NCBI GenBank assembly: GCA_014879445.1
Contig: JACSSC010000024.1
Location: forward strand, 1-64,000
From: Candidatus Competibacteraceae bacterium
GTDB taxonomy: Bacteria; Bacteroidota; Bacteroidia; CAIKAF01
Direction: 5' to 3'
Length of the DNA stretch: 64,000 nt
Under the pieces are notes generated by a model. It worked only from the letters and a program-made list of their open reading frames with translations. It was not told where the DNA came from and made no database searches. The translations under genes were made by a program, and so were the position numbers. Shown here piece after piece: positions 56,276 to 64,000 of this stretch. How positions within the stretch are numbered: position 1 is the stretch's first letter; every line of letters begins with the position of its first letter.

Positions 56276-56830
56276 TTAAAAGTTGTTTGTAAAAACCAAC
56301 TTGTATTTACTCAGATAATCCGACCAGTTCCACAAAAAGAAATCCACCATTTCGTTAAGTTCTTTCATCACGATTGGGCTAGGTGTATTGAGTTTTTGAA
56401 AATGTTCCTTTTGGAATTTATTCAGATCATATTTGTGGAATATAGCCATTGATATAGCTTTGTTCAGATTTTTGTTTTGGTCGAATAAGCTCTTTAGGAA
56501 TGCTTCATAATCGTATAGCATTTGGTCGGTAGTGTCTGAATCTTTACCCAAGAATGAGATAATCTCTTTTGATATTAATCTGCGCAACTGAGCGGATTCT
56601 ACTTTATTGAAGTAGTTGTCGAGATTAATTAAATTTCCGGCGTATACAATAAAGAGAAACCATTCATGTTCTTTATCGGAGAGATTGGGTGATTTTTCAA
56701 ACTCTTTTTCTTCATTAATATAACCTGCAATTTCGCCGAACCCTTTGTTGATTACATCATAAATGGTTTGCACGTAAACAGGTATCAACTCTTCCGTTTT
56801 TATTTTTTTCTTTCCAAATAGTCCAATCAT
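56276..56830 (-). CDS. hypothetical cytoplasmic protein
   Basis: A 184-residue protein that I do not recognise. It starts MIGLFGKKKIKTEELIPVYV and is mostly helical and acidic to neutral with many aromatic residues; it has no signal peptide, membrane helix or evident catalytic motif. The frame is open back to 56893 inside lhgO, but the ATG at 56830 leaves an 11-base gap after the lhgO stop and a sensible N-terminus. It is probably cotranscribed with lhgO and converges on the exonuclease gene. Confidence 0.7.
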   Translation of the reverse strand: MIGLFGKKKIKTEELIPVYVQTIYDVINKGFGEIAGYINEEKEFEKSPNLSDKEHEWFLFIVYAGNLINLDNYFNKVESAQLRRLISKEIISFLGKDSDTTDQMLYDYEAFLKSLFDQNKNLNKAISMAIFHKYDLNKFQKEHFQKLNTPSPIVMKELNEMVDFFLWNWSDYLSKYKLVFTNNF

Positions 56831-56841
56831 AATTGTATGTA

Positions 56842-58083
56842 TTAAGGTTTGTGAATTTCGTGAAGCAAAAATTGTTTTTCGGCCATTTGACATATTTCAT
56901 TACCGATGGCCAATGATGCAGTAGCTGCAGGCGATGGCGCATTGAGAACGTGAATAGAATGAGGTGTGTAGGCAATTTTAAAATCATCTATTATTTCGCC
57001 ATTTGTATCTAAAGCCATGGCACGCACGCCTGATCTGCCGGGCTCGATATCATCCATTGTCAAATCTGGAACCAGTCGTTGCAGTGTTTGAAGAAATAAA
57101 GCTTTTGAGAATGCTCTTTTATATTCATTCATGCCGAATTTCCAATTTTTTTTGAATAGTTTCCAGGTTCCAGCATAGCCCAACGAATCCCAGGTGTCTG
57201 CAAAGCTGAAACTGGTTTTGTTATAACCTTCCCTTTTGAAAGTAAATACGGCATTAGGTCCACATTCTATGCTGCCATCAGTCATCCTCGTAAAATGTAC
57301 ACCAAGAAAAGGGAAAGCAGGATTGGGTACCGGATAAATCAGGTTTTTAACTTTGTGCTTTCCTGCATCAGTTAGTTCATAATAATCGCCTCTGAATCCA
57401 ACAATTTTCATGTAGGGTTTCACCCCGTCACGTAAAGCCATTTGGTCGCTTTGTAATCCTGAGCAGAATATCAGATATCGGGCAGTGAAGATGCCTTTAG
57501 GTGTGTCAACTACCGAAACCGGTCCGTTGCGATAAGTTTGTTTTACCCTTGTATTTAAAAATATTTTGCTTTCGGGTTGAATGGCTTGCATGAGCTCAGC
57601 CATTTTTTCGGTTGCTTGTTTGAAATCAATAATGCCGGTGCAACCAACACGAATGGCTTTGATACCATCACAATGGGGCTCATACAACTTTATTTGAGCG
57701 GCATCCAGCCATTCCATTTCTTCAATATGATTTTCTTGCCCGCGTGCATATATTTGATTCAGTATGGGCAATTCCCATGGCTCTGTAGCTACAATGAGTT
57801 TGCCACAAATATCGTGTTTTATCCCATTTTCGCGTGCAAACTGAACCAATTCGCGGCGGCCATCAACGCAATTTTTAGCTTTGGATGAACCCGGCTTGTA
57901 ATAAATTCCAGAATGAATGACGCCTGAATTTCGACCGGTTTGATGATAGGCCAATGATGCTTCTTTTTCAAGAATAGCAATACGCATAGTGGGAAATTTT
58001 TGCTGAATCTTATAAGCCGTAGCACAGCCCACAATACCGCCACCAATTACAATGATATCAAAAGATTGTTCCAAGTTCTCCAT
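56842..58083 (-). CDS. lhgO: L-2-hydroxyglutarate oxidase
   Basis: LhgO oxidises L-2-hydroxyglutarate, a side product of 2-oxoglutarate reduction, back to 2-oxoglutarate, feeding electrons to quinones or oxygen. The 413-residue DAO-fold flavoprotein has the FAD-binding DIIVIGGGIVGCATAYKI, the family segment HQTGRNSGVIHSGIYYKPGS, and the C-terminal VPDLTMDDIEPGRSGVRAMAL. Length matches. It is the first gene of a likely two-gene unit and divergent from prs. Confidence 0.93.
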   Translation of the reverse strand: MENLEQSFDIIVIGGGIVGCATAYKIQQKFPTMRIAILEKEASLAYHQTGRNSGVIHSGIYYKPGSSKAKNCVDGRRELVQFARENGIKHDICGKLIVATEPWELPILNQIYARGQENHIEEMEWLDAAQIKLYEPHCDGIKAIRVGCTGIIDFKQATEKMAELMQAIQPESKIFLNTRVKQTYRNGPVSVVDTPKGIFTARYLIFCSGLQSDQMALRDGVKPYMKIVGFRGDYYELTDAGKHKVKNLIYPVPNPAFPFLGVHFTRMTDGSIECGPNAVFTFKREGYNKTSFSFADTWDSLGYAGTWKLFKKNWKFGMNEYKRAFSKALFLQTLQRLVPDLTMDDIEPGRSGVRAMALDTNGEIIDDFKIAYTPHSIHVLNAPSPAATASLAIGNEICQMAEKQFLLHEIHKP

Positions 58084-58232
58084 GAGAATCGTTAAACGAA
58101 GGTATAAATTAATGATTCTTTAATATGATGCTACAACATTGGTTTTATTATCATAGTTATTAACAATGATTTTTTTTTCTTTTGTCATTCCACCTATATG
58201 CTGTAACTTGCTCATTAATCGTTCAACATATT

Positions 58233-59171
58233 ATGCAACCATATTCTGTTTTTGCCCTGTCTCATTCTAAACAAATTGCCGAATCGGTTTGTCATTTGCT
58301 TCGCAAACGACAGGGGCAACTTTTTTCTACCCGATTTTCAGATGGTGAGGTTTATGCCCGTTTTGATGAATCTATTCGTGGCGAAACCATTGTGCTGATG
58401 GCACAAGTGGATTTGCCTTATACCAATCTTTTTGAATTGTTTATTACCATTGATGCAGCTCGTAGGGCTTCAGCCAAAGAAATCATTTGCGTCATCCCTT
58501 ATTTGCCTCATAGTCGTCAGGAGCGAAAAGACGATGCACGCTCTTCAGTTTCGGCTCGATTAATTGCCGATTTTATTGAGCATTCAGGTGCCGATCGAAT
58601 TATAACTATAGATATGCACAGCACCAGCATTGAAGGGTTCTATAAAATTCCGATTGACCATATCTCTATGAACAATGAATTTATCAGACACATTCGGACT
58701 TCGCTTCAACCTGATAATCTTTGTTTGTGCAGCCCTGATTTTGGTGGATTGAAACGCATCAAACAATATAAATCTGTACTGAATTGCGAAATGTCGGTTA
58801 TACATAAAGAACGCTTGCACCCTAATCAAGTGAGCAATATGGAAATAATCGGAGATGTTAAAGGGAAAGATGTGGTGATTATTGACGATATGATTGATAC
58901 AGGTGGCACACTATGCAAAGCAGCTGATATGCTGCTTCAACAAGGCGCTCAGTCGGTTCATGCATATTGCACGCATGGTGTTCTTTCTGATGACGCCATA
59001 AGCCGAATTGAAAACTCGGGTATTCACAAGTTGATTATAAGTGATAGTATTCCCCGTCAGTATTTAGGTCAAAACATGGAGCAAATTTCTTGTGCACCTA
59101 TGCTGGCGTCTGCCATTGATCATTTGATGAGAAACAAAAGTGTGAAACAATTTAATCAAACGCATTCATGA
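58233..59171 (+). CDS. prs: ribose-phosphate pyrophosphokinase
   Basis: Prs makes PRPP from ribose 5-phosphate and ATP for nucleotide, histidine, tryptophan and NAD synthesis. The 312-residue protein (from ATG 58233; the frame opens at 58182) has the usual length. Motifs: FSDGEVYARFDESIRGE, the loop HSRQERKDDARSSVSARL (family normally RQDRK...EPISA), metal site TIDMHSTSIEGFYKIP, and the PRPP loop VVIIDDMIDTGGTLCKAA. The catalytic K-x-R pair is retained (VIHKERLHP). The loop variants make it a somewhat divergent copy; a second prs may exist. A membrane protein gene overlaps the stop by four bases. Confidence 0.9.
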   Translation: MQPYSVFALSHSKQIAESVCHLLRKRQGQLFSTRFSDGEVYARFDESIRGETIVLMAQVDLPYTNLFELFITIDAARRASAKEIICVIPYLPHSRQERKDDARSSVSARLIADFIEHSGADRIITIDMHSTSIEGFYKIPIDHISMNNEFIRHIRTSLQPDNLCLCSPDFGGLKRIKQYKSVLNCEMSVIHKERLHPNQVSNMEIIGDVKGKDVVIIDDMIDTGGTLCKAADMLLQQGAQSVHAYCTHGVLSDDAISRIENSGIHKLIISDSIPRQYLGQNMEQISCAPMLASAIDHLMRNKSVKQFNQTHS

Positions 59172-60013
59172 CAAATCATACAACGTCTCAGCAAAAATTT
59201 CATTCCATTCGAAGTTATGTGTTTCTGATTGCGTTATTTGTATTACTACTGAATGATTTTTTTCTTAAGTATTTTTTCCCGGGTTGGATTACTGGAAAAC
59301 TTTCCGACTTCTCTGGTCTCATTGTATTTTCCTTGTTTTGGGCAACCCTTTTTCCCTCCTTGTCTAAAACGGTTTTTGTATTAACGGGTATTGGATTTAT
59401 TCTTTGGAAATCATCTTTAAGTCAACCCTTCATTGATATCTGGAATCAGTATTCATGGCTTTCGCTGAGCCGTGTTGTTGATTATACTGATTTGCTTGCC
59501 CTATTTGTCTTGCCTTTTGCTTATTACTTTCACTTATCTGCCGGCAAGCGTGTGTTGTCTTTGCATCCTGTGCCTCTGATGTTAGTGGCTGCTTTTGCTT
59601 TTGGTGCTACGTCTTATTACAATGAGCATAAGGTTTCTGCTCAATATGATTTTCCATATTCTTTGGATACATTGCATCAGCGCATCTATGATTTACCCAT
59701 TGTTTTTAATAATTATCGCGACTCTTACTTGCCTGATTCAAGCGGACAATATTTTATCAATATCTATACACATGACAGCCTTTCTGACGACCCAATCAAC
59801 TATTTCATTCGCGATACGCTTACGTTGTTTGTGAGAGATACTTCCTTTTTTCAGAGCGGATATGAAGCAAAAATTGTAATGATTGGCAACGATTCTTTGG
59901 CAACCATTTTTTTACAAGGATTCAGCGATCGCTTTCATAAAAGCACTTTTAAATCAGCCGATTATCTTTCTTCATTTGAAAGAGAAATCATTGATAAACT
60001 CAAACGTAAATAG
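59168..60013 (+). CDS. membrane protein of unknown function
   Basis: A 281-residue protein with four or five hydrophobic segments in the N-terminal 155 residues (VFLIALFVLLLNDFFLKYFF, LIVFSLFWATLFP, LLALFVLPFAYYF, LMLVAAFAFGATSYY) and a C-terminal soluble domain of about 125 residues. The segment LNDFFLKYFFPGWITGKLSDF recalls a membrane protein family of unknown function with a GKLSDFAG-type motif. The ATG overlaps the prs stop (ATGA), suggesting coupled translation, though no functional link is known. The soluble part is presumably periplasmic or cytoplasmic; topology is not settled. Confidence 0.65.
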   Translation: MTNHTTSQQKFHSIRSYVFLIALFVLLLNDFFLKYFFPGWITGKLSDFSGLIVFSLFWATLFPSLSKTVFVLTGIGFILWKSSLSQPFIDIWNQYSWLSLSRVVDYTDLLALFVLPFAYYFHLSAGKRVLSLHPVPLMLVAAFAFGATSYYNEHKVSAQYDFPYSLDTLHQRIYDLPIVFNNYRDSYLPDSSGQYFINIYTHDSLSDDPINYFIRDTLTLFVRDTSFFQSGYEAKIVMIGNDSLATIFLQGFSDRFHKSTFKSADYLSSFEREIIDKLKRK

Positions 60014-60021
60014 CTGATAGA

Positions 60022-63000
60022 TTAAGGAACAATCAGCTTATATGATTTGCCTGATTCAAGTTGCAGTACATATACGCCACTTCGCCATCCTATTGTGTTG
60101 ATATGCCCTGTCATTGATGTTTTAAGCACAGTTCGCCCCGTCGCATCATATACAGTTACACTAACGGGTGATGAGAAATATACAAGCCCATCAACGGAAG
60201 GATTGGGATAAAATGTCCATTGAGCATTTGTATTCCAATTTTCAACATTGCTATCATCAACAGTTGTAAAGCTGCCGGTAAGAGGAGAGAGTAAATACAA
60301 TTCAGGGCTACAGTTGAAATCGAAAACGGCAACATGATAGGTAGTGTTAGGTTGCAGGTTGGTGATGTTGACAAAAGCATCAGTGCCTTTATACACGACA
60401 TATCCGCTACCCAATTCAGTACCAGCAGTTCCAAAAGCAGAAGCAAATGAATAAGAAATACCATTTGTTGGATAATCAATAACGGCACTACCTTGCCTAA
60501 CAATCACAATGCGTTCTGATCCATTGCCAGAATTCCATGACACGGTGGCTGACTGTGTTGTGATAAAGTTGAATCCGAAGACGGAAGATGGAACTGTTGG
60601 AGTGCTGCATGCAGGTATGCAGTTTATCAATGTGTCGTTTTGAAGTAAGTTGCCATCATCTGCTACTAATTGAAATGTTTCGACAACATCATATTGCAAG
60701 TCATTCCATGAAACAATACCGTTTGTCATGGGTTTAGGGCCTAATCCGCTAATAGATGATAATGTGCCGCTTGAAGGAATGCCTGTTGAAACTGTGATGG
60801 ATCGTGGCGATTTGTCAGTATTATTATTATCGTCTTTAGCTAACAGAATGATAGAAAAATTTTGATTTTCAGTAACTGTAAGAGGGACATAGCTAAAAAC
60901 AAGTCGAGTTGCTTGTACATCAATCATGTTTAAAGTGCCATCGGATGTAATGCTGAAAGGAGCTAATTGGCTGCCGTTACATCCTGCGCCGGATATAATA
61001 TTTGTGTTAAGAATTTGAAACTGAAAGTTTGTACCATCTGTTAAATTGCCAGTAGTTGCAAGCGAAAGACGTAAATCATATGTGATTGAGCCATCATCAG
61101 GAATTACCAAGTTAAGCGAAGAGAATGAGATCGAATTTGCATTAATAGTACCATCAGCAATCTTGATGTTCCCATCAAATAAAGCAGCAAATCCTACAGC
61201 GGTTACGAAATTAGGAATGGTATTGGACGCACCTTGTGTTATGGTAATAGATTGTATATGCGTGTCAAAAGCATCAGCATCACCCAATGCGCCTCCGTCG
61301 TTGATAGTAAACGACCAAACCTGAATACCATCGGTGTTAGTGTTGATGACTCCTGTGGTTGATGAGGGAATTATGGCAGCTTCAGACATAAGAACGGGTT
61401 GCATATCTGATAAAGCCGGATTGGTTGATGTAGAAGATATAGTTATATCGTCTAATCGAATGGAAGGGCGCGTTCCCGAACCTGTTCCATCTCTGAAATA
61501 AAACCAACGCAGATAAAGATTAGGTTGATTGTCGCATGAGGCCGGTAGAACAATGCCGGTAAATGTAGAGTCATGTCCTGGTGATTTACCTAAAGAACTG
61601 TATTCAACTGGACCTGGTACATCAGTCCATGCACCATTGGCAATGCGGTATTGAAGTCGAAGATTATATACGCGGTTGTTATCGGTTTGTGTAATTAATC
61701 CGGCAGTGAAATTAACTGTAATGTTTTGTCTTCCCGATGCATCAAGTCCAACAACTGCTGCACCAAGATTTCCGGGCGTACTGGTATTAAGAAAAGAAAT
61801 ACCATTGGCTCCTAAACCTGTAATACGAGTTCCTGAAGTGAGATTATAGGCAAGTGAATAATTGGCAGTATCCTGTGAGCCAAGTGTTGGATCTTGTGCA
61901 TTAAACTTATGAAATATCATATTTGTAGGATAAGTCCCGGCTATGGAAGTAGAAGCCCAATTTGTGAATTGATAGTTTCCCGAACATAAACTGAATGTTG
62001 CAGGTAACGATCCGGCAATAGTGGCATTACCAGAAATAGCTACATCAAGAGGCGTTGCTCCTGTGCTGATTATATTAATATTACCTGAATGCATACCTGC
62101 GCTGATAGGATTGTATCTTACAAAGATCCAGACAGGAGATAAGGTGCCTGAGCTCGGTGTTAATTGCAGAGATGTGGCAAATCCTGAGCCGTAAGAAAGT
62201 GAAATTTCGAAAGGGGTAGGTGCTGAAAGAAATACGTCGTTTGTGAGATATAATCCTGAAACTTGAAAACTATCGGGTAGAGTTGCTAATCCTACCTGAG
62301 AGTTGAATATAGGAAGTGTTGTAACACTAGCAAACAAAGAAGGGATTGTTGGAGTTGAAATCATGGCTGTTGGTGGAGTAGTAATTAAGTATTCGCCTGG
62401 GTTACAATTATATTCCATAACAGAAAAATAATAGTCCTGACCGGGCTGAAGTCCTGTAACTGAAACACTATTTCCTGTTCCATTATATAGAACATAACCT
62501 GAACCCAGCTCGGTTCCAGTTGTGCCGAAATTGTTGTTGGCTGTGTAATTGGTTCCGTTCACGGGATTGTCTGAAACAGCTGATCCCAATCGGCCAATGA
62601 CAAGTCGATTAGTACCGCTACCGTTGGTCCAGTTCAGGTCAACTGATGTGCCTGTGATGTTGGATGTTTGTAAAACAGTAGCTTGTACAAGGGGCGCTGC
62701 ACATGCAATGAATTTAGGTGTGATGATTAAATCGTCAATTGCCATACCATCATCACTACCGGTAACATCTATATCTTTCCATCTTATCCATACAGAAGCG
62801 CCTGTATTAATGTTGCCGAAACCTGTAATTTCATCACTAATTAATAATCGATTTGCAGGGAGATTTCCATCCAACGCGCCAGAAGTACCATCTTCGTGTA
62901 TGGCAGCAAAGTTGAGCGTTGAGAATGGAGTCCAAGTGCCTGTATTTAATGATGTAGCATCTGTACTGAGTTCAAACATGAGTTTATCTCCGGCTGTTGT

Positions 63001-64000
63001 ACCTCCTTTTCTCCATTGTTCTCCTGTGAAAGTGATTTCTAGTGCGTTTACCAGTGTGCCGGTATTGTTGAGCAGACGAGCACCAATATGACAAGGCCCT
63101 AGCGTACCTGTTGACAATGAACCTAAAGCTCTTTCTGATGAAGATGTGCTGCCATAACTATAGGTGTCTCCCGTTGTTGAAGAGCCATTGTCGGATCGAT
63201 AATAGATATTGGCATTTGTGTTTTGCTCAAAAAAGTATATGCCACGTGGCACAGTTGTGTTGGTTGTTCCTGTTATTTCCAACTCATCAAAAGTGGTAGT
63301 AGTTGAAGGTGTATTTAAAGCAATAAGATGTATGGATTCGTCATCATCAATGATACTTATACTTACAGAAAAAGGATTAGACATTACTAGTCCGGGGCTA
63401 ACACTCGATATGGCTATTAGCGCATTTTCTATTCCTTCATTCAAGTTGTCATTCTGAATGGTGAAAGTTGCAGTTCCTGTAGTTTGCCCATTTAGAATGG
63501 TAATTTGACTGCTGCTTAAAATATAATCAGAAGCCGTAATTTGTGATCCAGATACAAATAAGTCAACGGTTTCATTGGATGTAACCGGTGAAGCCGCTGT
63601 TGCGGTAATGGTAATTGAAGTAGATGACGATTCGTTTCCGGTTGTAAGGTCGGCGCTTAATGAAACAGGGATGAGCGGAGGACCTGAATATACCGAACTG
63701 CTTATGGTAATGTCATCAATCCGTATTTCAGGTCTTGAACCACCATTATTGGCGGCTTGCTGATAATATATCCAACGCACTTGAACCAGTGGCTGATGGT
63801 TACAGGCGGATGGAAGTACAATACCTGAGTAAGATTGAGAATGCCCGCTGATTTGACCGGCTGATGCATATTCTGTTACAGGACTTACATCGGTCCATGC
63901 GCCGGCCAATCCAATTTTATATTGCAACCGAATGCGATAATCGCGAGGTGTTGGGCTTCCATCACCTTGAGTAACTAATCCCGCCGTAAAATCAATGGTA
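60022..64000 (-). CDS. large modular T9SS-sorted surface protein, 5' end outside the window
   Basis: The frame stays open past position 64000, so this is a fragment of at least 1325 residues lacking its N-terminus (a TTG at 63925-63927 is not the start). Modules from the visible start: a repeat unit with LQYKIGLAGAWTDVSPV and RPEIRIDDITISS, a Calx-beta-like domain (SGSQITASDYILSSSQITIL), a jelly-roll, an Fn3-like unit (NRLVIGRLGSAVSDNPVNG), a large beta region, a second copy of the first repeat (LQYRIANGAWTDVPGPVEYS), another beta region, a second Fn3-like unit (SERIVIVRQGSAVIDYPTNG) and a type A sorting domain at the end (FYPNPSVDGLVYFS). It looks like an adhesin or matrix protein; no enzyme motif is seen. 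Confidence 0.85.
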   Translation of the reverse strand, partial: TIDFTAGLVTQGDGSPTPRDYRIRLQYKIGLAGAWTDVSPVTEYASAGQISGHSQSYSGIVLPSACNHQPLVQVRWIYYQQAANNGGSRPEIRIDDITISSSVYSGPPLIPVSLSADLTTGNESSSTSITITATAASPVTSNETVDLFVSGSQITASDYILSSSQITILNGQTTGTATFTIQNDNLNEGIENALIAISSVSPGLVMSNPFSVSISIIDDDESIHLIALNTPSTTTTFDELEITGTTNTTVPRGIYFFEQNTNANIYYRSDNGSSTTGDTYSYGSTSSSERALGSLSTGTLGPCHIGARLLNNTGTLVNALEITFTGEQWRKGGTTAGDKLMFELSTDATSLNTGTWTPFSTLNFAAIHEDGTSGALDGNLPANRLLISDEITGFGNINTGASVWIRWKDIDVTGSDDGMAIDDLIITPKFIACAAPLVQATVLQTSNITGTSVDLNWTNGSGTNRLVIGRLGSAVSDNPVNGTNYTANNNFGTTGTELGSGYVLYNGTGNSVSVTGLQPGQDYYFSVMEYNCNPGEYLITTPPTAMISTPTIPSLFASVTTLPIFNSQVGLATLPDSFQVSGLYLTNDVFLSAPTPFEISLSYGSGFATSLQLTPSSGTLSPVWIFVRYNPISAGMHSGNINIISTGATPLDVAISGNATIAGSLPATFSLCSGNYQFTNWASTSIAGTYPTNMIFHKFNAQDPTLGSQDTANYSLAYNLTSGTRITGLGANGISFLNTSTPGNLGAAVVGLDASGRQNITVNFTAGLITQTDNNRVYNLRLQYRIANGAWTDVPGPVEYSSLGKSPGHDSTFTGIVLPASCDNQPNLYLRWFYFRDGTGSGTRPSIRLDDITISSTSTNPALSDMQPVLMSEAAIIPSSTTGVINTNTDGIQVWSFTINDGGALGDADAFDTHIQSITITQGASNTIPNFVTAVGFAALFDGNIKIADGTINANSISFSSLNLVIPDDGSITYDLRLSLATTGNLTDGTNFQFQILNTNIISGAGCNGSQLAPFSITSDGTLNMIDVQATRLVFSYVPLTVTENQNFSIILLAKDDNNNTDKSPRSITVSTGIPSSGTLSSISGLGPKPMTNGIVSWNDLQYDVVETFQLVADDGNLLQNDTLINCIPACSTPTVPSSVFGFNFITTQSATVSWNSGNGSERIVIVRQGSAVIDYPTNGISYSFASAFGTAGTELGSGYVVYKGTDAFVNITNLQPNTTYHVAVFDFNCSPELYLLSPLTGSFTTVDDSNVENWNTNAQWTFYPNPSVDGLVYFSSPVSVTVYDATGRTVLKTSMTGHINTIGWRSGVYVLQLESGKSYKLIVP

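Noticed and set aside
62549-63091. 180-codon open frame antisense to the large sorted protein
   Set aside because: Its composition mirrors the Ser/Thr-rich coding strand; no motif or initiation signal supports it.

Overview
The window reads as chromosomal DNA of a free-living member of the Bacteroidota, outside the classical gut Bacteroides. Three secreted proteins end in type IX secretion (Por) sorting domains. Many genes are preceded by the Bacteroidota -7 box TAnnTTTG, often with TTTG/TTG about 19-22 bases upstream. The order rpsU-xerC-hpf-tRNA cluster-tuf-tRNA-Trp-secE-nusG-rplKAJL-rpoBC is the one known from this phylum. DNA is AT-rich and coding is dense. I see no rRNA, CRISPR array, prophage, insertion sequence or obvious recent island, and no clear new multigene system; the candidates worth a second look are listed as findings.

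Region by region: 0.1-12.5 kb holds mostly housekeeping genes (a nucleoid-associated protein, metK, GNAT and SdiA-regulated-type genes, fbp-mfd, a DUF2797/EamA pair, the heptose genes rfaE1-gmhA, a VOC protein). A secreted, sorted glycosidase-like protein lies at 12.6-14.3 kb, then tRNA-Arg. From 14.5 to 29.2 kb runs the translation/transcription super-cluster: S21, Xer recombinase, hibernation factor, four tRNAs with EF-Tu, tRNA-Trp, SecE, NusG, L11, L1, L10, L7/L12, RpoB and RpoC. From 29.3 to 45.8 kb come a GNAT protein, a DsbD-type reductase, an ABC permease, a FecA-like TonB receptor, citrate synthase, biotin carboxylase, YidC, MiaB, a sigma-54 activator and a beta-helix lipoprotein. From 45.8 to 64 kb are a CAP-domain protein, a large beta-propeller/PKD sorted protein, a two-gene calcium efflux operon, a 2-oxoacid dehydrogenase E2, an exonuclease, LhgO, PRPP synthetase, a membrane protein of unknown function, and a large modular sorted protein cut by the window edge.

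Functional links: rfaE1 and gmhA make the heptose bisphosphate precursor of the LPS core. The Ca2+-ATPase and the CaCA antiporter overlap by 11 bp and should expel calcium together. YidC, SecE and DsbD serve the envelope that the TonB receptor and sorted proteins occupy. Several start sites were moved from the longest possible frame because a promoter, an upstream stop codon or family length argues for an internal start: metK, fbp, mfd, gmhA, rplA, miaB, prs, the exonuclease, a GNAT gene and a hypothetical gene.
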